9,436 nt of DNA from Planctomycetaceae bacterium (GTDB lineage: Bacteria > Planctomycetota > Planctomycetia > Pirellulales > Thermoguttaceae), in NCBI GenBank assembly GCA_031259095.1, contig JAIRLW010000428.1:1-9436 (forward strand), in the 5' to 3' direction. The position numbers and the translations under genes were made by a program. The first letter of the stretch is position 1. Each line of letters starts with the position of its first letter. The notes beneath the pieces were generated by a model. That model made no database searches, was not told the origin of the DNA, and saw only the letters and a list, made by a program, of their open reading frames with translations. Positions 7,202-9,436 of the stretch are shown piece by piece.

Positions 7202-7257
7202 CTATTACTCCTGAAAATTCAATGGGTAATAGTATTAAAATGAGCAGTACCGCTCAT
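7202..7257 (-). promoter_or_regulatory. Hairpins in the leader of the ilvE-like gene
   Basis: Two small stems lie between the predicted promoter and the start: ATGAGC (7240-7245) with GCTCAT (7252-7257), and CTATTAC (7202-7208) with GTAATAG (7226-7232). An SD-like CAGGAG (7209-7214, minus strand) falls in the loop of the second, 43 bases before the ATG, too far to serve it directly. Leader-based control is possible but no leader peptide rich in branched-chain residues was found. Confidence 0.35.
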
Positions 7258-7281
7258 CGGTGAAATAACCGAATATCGGCA

Positions 7282-7309
7282 ATTATATCATTTGTCCGGA
7301 AAATCACAA
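7282..7309 (-). promoter_or_regulatory. Sigma70-type promoter for the ilvE-like gene
   Basis: On the minus strand TTGTGA (7309-7304), a 16-base spacer and a perfect TATAAT (7287-7282). The predicted leader is about 110 bases. Confidence 0.5.
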
Positions 7310-7341
7310 TCCTTCCCAGCATTCTTAAACTGATTGTTAGC

Positions 7342-7438
7342 GGGAATTTCTAAAAACCTAATTTTTCAAAATCTCGTCCTTGAAAAATAAGGACTTGCAA
7401 ATATTTTTCGAGTAAAAAATTAGGTTTTTAAAAGTTCC
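7342..7438. repeat. Long imperfect hairpin element (about 97 bp)
   Basis: The arms 7342-7366 and 7415-7438 share TAAAAACCTAATTTTT / AAAAATTAGGTTTTTA and are about 20 of 24 bases complementary. An inner hairpin pairs GTCCTT (7376-7381) with AAGGAC (7389-7394). The left end begins GGGAATTTCTAAAAA, the box that also precedes nonamer copies B and C. It resembles a small inverted-repeat element. A bidirectional terminator is less likely since no gene ends nearby on the minus strand except the remnant at 7459. Confidence 0.55.
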
Positions 7439-7458
7439 TTTTATTGTACCTTATTTTT

Positions 7459-7691
7459 TTAACAAAACAACCTCAGTAGCCTTCCGGCAATTATTGTTAT
7501 CATTCCGTTTATATTTTCGTTGAGTTCTATATTTAATTTAACGCTTTGTATTAAATCAACAATATCTGCGGCGGTCATTCTGACTTTATCATCACTGCTG
7601 ATTTTATATTTCCATTCGTTGTTTTCTTTTTCGTGTCAATATCGACCAATCCGTTGATGTTCACTCGTTGACGACCGCTGTTCGCTTGGTT
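7459..7691 (-). pseudogene. Frameshifted gene remnant, first part resembling IS630-type transposase
   Basis: Two minus-strand frames join near an A-rich site (GAAAAAGAAAA, about 7623-7633). The upstream frame, from 7691, reads ANSGRQRVNINGLVDIDT; the pattern G-R-x-R-x-N-x-x-G resembles the segment just inside the DDE catalytic region of IS630-family transposases. The downstream frame ends at a TAA (7459-7461) and includes NEWKYKISSDDKVRMTAADI, followed by a helical stretch ending LLRLFC. That second part does not look like the IS630 C-terminus and I do not recognise it. A stop precedes each frame and no start codon with an RBS is present, so this is probably broken. The transposase assignment is tentative. 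Confidence 0.4.
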
Positions 7692-7693
7692 TC

Positions 7694-7919
7694 AAAGAAC
7701 CATACATGACGTTAATGGGCAGTCCGACATGGGGTTCGCCGTACAAAACGGTTGCCGGTTCGGAAAAGATCGGCGGTTTCGGTTGGGCGGACACGATTCT
7801 GGTGGAAGCGTACGGTACGCGTGATCCGGCGGCTTACGCAACCTATCCGCCAATGAAAAAAAAAAAAATATCGTACAAAATTCGTTTGATTCATCGGAGG
7901 ATGAGCAGACAACATAATA
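7694..7919 (+). pseudogene. Remnant of a planctomycete-like protein gene, interrupted at an A13 tract
   Basis: From about 7694 to 7855 one frame has clear coding character: MGSPTWGSPYKTVAGSEK, then GGFGWADTILVEAYGTRD and AAYATYPP, with a balanced use of GGT, GCG, GAA and CCG codons. At 7856-7868 there are thirteen A. Past the tract the best continuation is in a different frame, reading NIVQNSFDSSEDEQTT and closing with tandem stops TAATAA (7915-7920). Eleven or fourteen A would join the two parts. The first ATG in frame is at 7706, with no convincing RBS. The left end abuts the opposite-strand remnant at 7691. Family unknown. Confidence 0.45.
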
Positions 7920-7931
7920 ATGTTAAAGTAA

Positions 7932-8195
7932 CCGGAGAGGATTTTATTTCGAACTATTCTGCGGGTTGATGCGATGGGACCGTATTACGGAGCGGAGGAA
8001 GTGCAATGTATGGAAGCCCCGATTTTTCAGGGCAAAGATTGGATTTCGCAACGTCCTCGAATTATGACCGCTCCGATTGTCCAACGCTCGGAACCTTTCG
8101 ACCCGTTCTTCACCGATTCCGATTCCGCCTACGAAACGCCTAATCCGGTAAAGTATAACGCTCTACCGGTCGGCGTTGTACGGTTAAAACAGTAA
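7932..8195 (+). pseudogene. C-terminal remnant or small gene of unknown function
   Basis: An open frame begins after a TAA at 7929 and ends with TAA at 8193-8195. It reads ILFRTILRVDAMGPYYGAEE, later RPRIMTAPIVQRSEPFDPFF and NPVKYNALPVGVVRLKQ. Codon use looks genuine throughout, including before the first ATG (7974), which has no RBS. This suggests the 3' part of a longer gene whose beginning is lost, perhaps the same gene as the remnant at 7694-7919. No transmembrane segment or known motif is visible. A real 73-residue protein from 7974 cannot be excluded. Confidence 0.45.
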
Positions 8196-8203
8196 TGTAC
8201 TAC

Positions 8204-8233
8204 TCAGTGCACTTGAAATCAGTGCACTTGAAA
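8204..8233 (+). repeat. Tandem duplication of a 15-bp unit
   Basis: TCAGTGCACTTGAAA occurs twice without a gap (8204-8218, 8219-8233). Each unit has the palindrome GTGCAC. It lies just past the end of the gene remnant. Confidence 0.8.
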
Positions 8234-8234
8234 A

Positions 8235-8293
8235 TTCAGTTTTTGAACATGGAACACATAGAATAAAGAATAACTGAAATTCCGTGTTCAAAA
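8235..8293. repeat. Two crossing inverted repeats
   Basis: TTTTGAACATGGAA (8241-8254) pairs with TTCCGTGTTCAAAA (8280-8293) over 14 bases with one wobble. TTCAGTT (8235-8241) pairs with AACTGAA (8272-8278). The two pairings cross, so as RNA they could form a pseudoknot or exclude each other. An A-rich stretch follows. Confidence 0.5.
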
Positions 8294-8335
8294 CAATAAA
8301 AAAAGTAGGATGTGTATAACAGAATTAACAAAGTC

Positions 8336-8376
8336 TTCATAATTGACCTAATTTTATGAGATTTGTAAATTATGAA
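8336..8376. repeat. 9-bp inverted repeat
   Basis: TTCATAATT (8336-8344) and AATTATGAA (8368-8376) are exact reverse complements with a 23-base loop. AT-rich, so chance occurrence is possible. Confidence 0.35.
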
Positions 8377-8389
8377 AATTATGTCTTTT

Positions 8390-8525
8390 GGGAATTTCTA
8401 AAAATACCTTTTACCAAATTGCCTAAACATAAATATTGATTGATCGTGATTATTTGTCCCTTATGTCCTTATTTAGTAAAGTGTTTCGAGAGACATTAGG
8501 GACAAATGGGACGTTAGGAACAGAC
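8390..8525. repeat. Nonamer-repeat hairpin element, copy C, with flank box
   Basis: The flank box GGGAATTTCTAAAAATA is at 8390-8406. The left arm is ATTTGTCCC, TTATGTCCT (8452-8469). The right arm is GAGACATTA, GGGACAAAT, GGGACGTTA and GGAACAGAC (8490-8525). The same orientation and shared GATTATTTGT lead-in as copy B point to a common ancestor. Confidence 0.8.
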
Positions 8526-8592
8526 GATTCTTCATAAAATTCTGGAAATAGTCAAAAATTTTATTTTTTAAAAAGATTTTTCCGCTACCCCC

Positions 8593-8621
8593 TTGACGGA
8601 ATAAACAAGACCGCGCATAAT
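8593..8621 (+). promoter_or_regulatory. Sigma70-type promoter
   Basis: TTGACG (8593-8598), 17-base spacer, CATAAT (8616-8621), with an overlapping TAATAT at 8618-8623. It points at the small gene at 8850, which would have a leader of about 220 bases. Confidence 0.55.
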
Positions 8622-8849
8622 ATTCACACTTGCTGTTTGCTGGTTCTAACAAAGTAATTCACAACAAACAGAAATTCCAGCCGGTACTTTTATTCAATTA
8701 CCCAATTATTCAATAAAGCAGCCGGCAGTTACCGGAGAAATTGTGTTTGGAGTGTCAAACCGATAATTGTAGAGACCAGCAGTGGAATTTTGGAAAACTT
8801 TTTAGTGGGAATCGTAAAGTATTCCGCAAAAATCAAACGGAGTCGTCTG
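8622..8849 (+). promoter_or_regulatory. Structured 5' leader
   Basis: Three stems follow one another: CTGTTTG (8633-8639) with CAAACAG (8665-8671); GCCGG (8680-8684) with CCGGC (8722-8726), extended by CTTT and ATT against AAT and AAAG; and GTTTG (8745-8749) with CAAAC (8756-8760). No known riboswitch core was recognised. There is no convincing gene in this stretch. Confidence 0.35.
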
Positions 8850-9183
8850 ATGAAAGAAAAAAACACGGAGGAATTGGTCGGTTTGGAAAAACAACCAGTC
8901 ACAATTGCCCCACATGACGGTTGCAATTGTAAAACCCGATGCCGAATTTGTCATTGTCGGCATGGAAAACGGATTCATCACGGAACAGCCGCGCCTCCTG
9001 CGCCGCCAGTGGTATCACGTTAAAATTGGTCAATTTGGAACAATGGATTCACGTCGTATGTCGTTTCAAGGAAAAAGAGATTGTAAAAACCCGGGTTGGG
9101 ACCGCTTAGTAGGGTTGGCGGTTTGGGTTTCAAAATGTCTTGATCCGGTCTGCCCGGCAGCAGACTTGGAACGGCAACGATAG
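8850..9183 (+). pseudogene. Small frameshifted gene of unknown function
   Basis: The ATG at 8850 follows GGAG by 7 bases and opens MKEKNTEELVGLEKQPVTIA. Near 8907-8913, at a CCCC run, the coding signal moves to the +1 frame and goes on as MTVAIVKPDAEFVIVGMENG, then ITEQPRLLRRQWYHVKIGQF, to a TAG at 9181-9183. An intrinsic terminator begins 8 bases later, which supports 9183 as the true end. Joined, the product would be about 110 residues, probably cytoplasmic. If the first frame is followed instead, the product is 58 residues with a Cys/His-rich tail (CNCKTRCRICHC), but codon use there is poorer. A disabling one-base deletion, an assembly error or a translational +1 shift all fit. I do not recognise the family. 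Confidence 0.45.
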
Positions 9184-9190
9184 GCTTGGA

Positions 9191-9272
9191 AGCGGTATCG
9201 TGTGTCTGGAAACCTCTGTTTTGCTCCGGTAACCGACACCGTACCGCTCCGAGTTTTTTTATTTTTATTTTT
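9191..9272 (+). terminator. Intrinsic (rho-independent) terminator
   Basis: AGCGGTA (9191-9197) pairs with TACCGCT (9242-9248), extended inward by GTGTC against GACAC with small bulges. Seven T follow at 9254-9260, then two more T5 runs. It ends the transcript from the gene at 8850. Confidence 0.75.
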
Positions 9273-9436
9273 ATCGTTCAGATAAAAACGCCAAAGGTGT
9301 TGATGTCTGTTAATTAAAAAGGGTGTAATTTTGATTCTACGTATGATTAGGTAGTTTAGGTAAGATTCTAATTAAAATCAGATAAAATAGTGAACAAAAA
9401 ATTTGGTTTAGTCTTGCATTGAAAAAACAAGCAAAA
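9273..9436. other. AT-rich intergenic DNA at the window end
   Basis: I see no gene, repeat or convincing promoter here on either strand. Confidence 0.4.

Noticed and set aside
7342..7438. Ordinary bidirectional terminator
   Set aside because: No intact gene ends next to it on either strand, and the arms are longer than needed for a terminator.
7623..7633. Programmed -1 frameshift at the A-rich site in the IS630-like remnant
   Set aside because: The preceding codon ends in G, so the site is not a full A-AAA-AAG heptamer in frame, and no start, RBS or downstream stimulatory hairpin is evident.
8850..9023. A 58-residue Cys/His-rich metal-binding peptide
   Set aside because: The Cys-rich tail appears only when the weaker frame is followed past the CCCC run; the other frame has better codon use and ends at the terminator.
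1..9436. tRNA, rRNA, tmRNA or RNase P genes
   Set aside because: No T-loop GGTTCGA-type motif, no tmRNA ends and no RNase P core sequences were seen on either strand.

Overview
The window looks like chromosomal DNA of a planctomycete. It carries a DUF1559 protein with a prepilin-type N-terminus and an H-X9-DG C-terminus (a hallmark family of Planctomycetota), a PqaA/PhoPQ-activated pathogenicity-related hydrolase homolog, an ECF-type sigma factor fragment and a class IV aminotransferase resembling planctomycete IlvE. Intergenic DNA is long, AT-rich and full of inverted repeats and gene debris. This suggests a low-GC, possibly host-associated planctomycete, but the lineage below phylum is an inference.

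Layout. 1-230 (-): N-terminal part of an ECF sigma factor, cut by the window edge. 231-564: a nonamer-repeat hairpin (copy A) and a nested three-way-junction-like palindrome. 565-1935 (-): exported PqaA-family alpha/beta hydrolase. 1936-2497: noncoding DNA with two structured inverted repeats and a 16-bp direct repeat. 2498-3877 (-): DUF1559 pseudopilin-like protein, with an 11-G tract inside its 5' coding region and a good promoter and RBS in front. 3878-4511: divergent intergenic region with nonamer copy B and a leader hairpin. 4512-6221 (+): exported, probable outer-membrane beta-barrel protein of unknown family. 6312-7166 (-): IlvE-like aminotransferase, convergent with the barrel gene. 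7167-8849: mostly noncoding and decayed DNA, containing a long hairpin element, two or three frameshifted gene remnants, a 15-bp tandem duplication and nonamer copy C. 8850-9183 (+): a short frameshifted gene of unknown function between a good sigma70-like promoter with a structured leader and a strong intrinsic terminator. The last 160 bases show no gene.

The genes do not form one pathway. Three encode predicted envelope or exported proteins (PqaA-like hydrolase, DUF1559 protein, beta-barrel), one is metabolic and one is a regulator. The most interesting points are the G11 tract, where gain or loss of one base stops translation within a few codons (a classic phase-variation layout), and a dispersed hairpin family built from 9-bp units of consensus GGGACANNN, present three times in inverted-repeat form. 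I recognise neither from a named family. Functions of the barrel protein and the gene remnants could not be assigned by reading alone.
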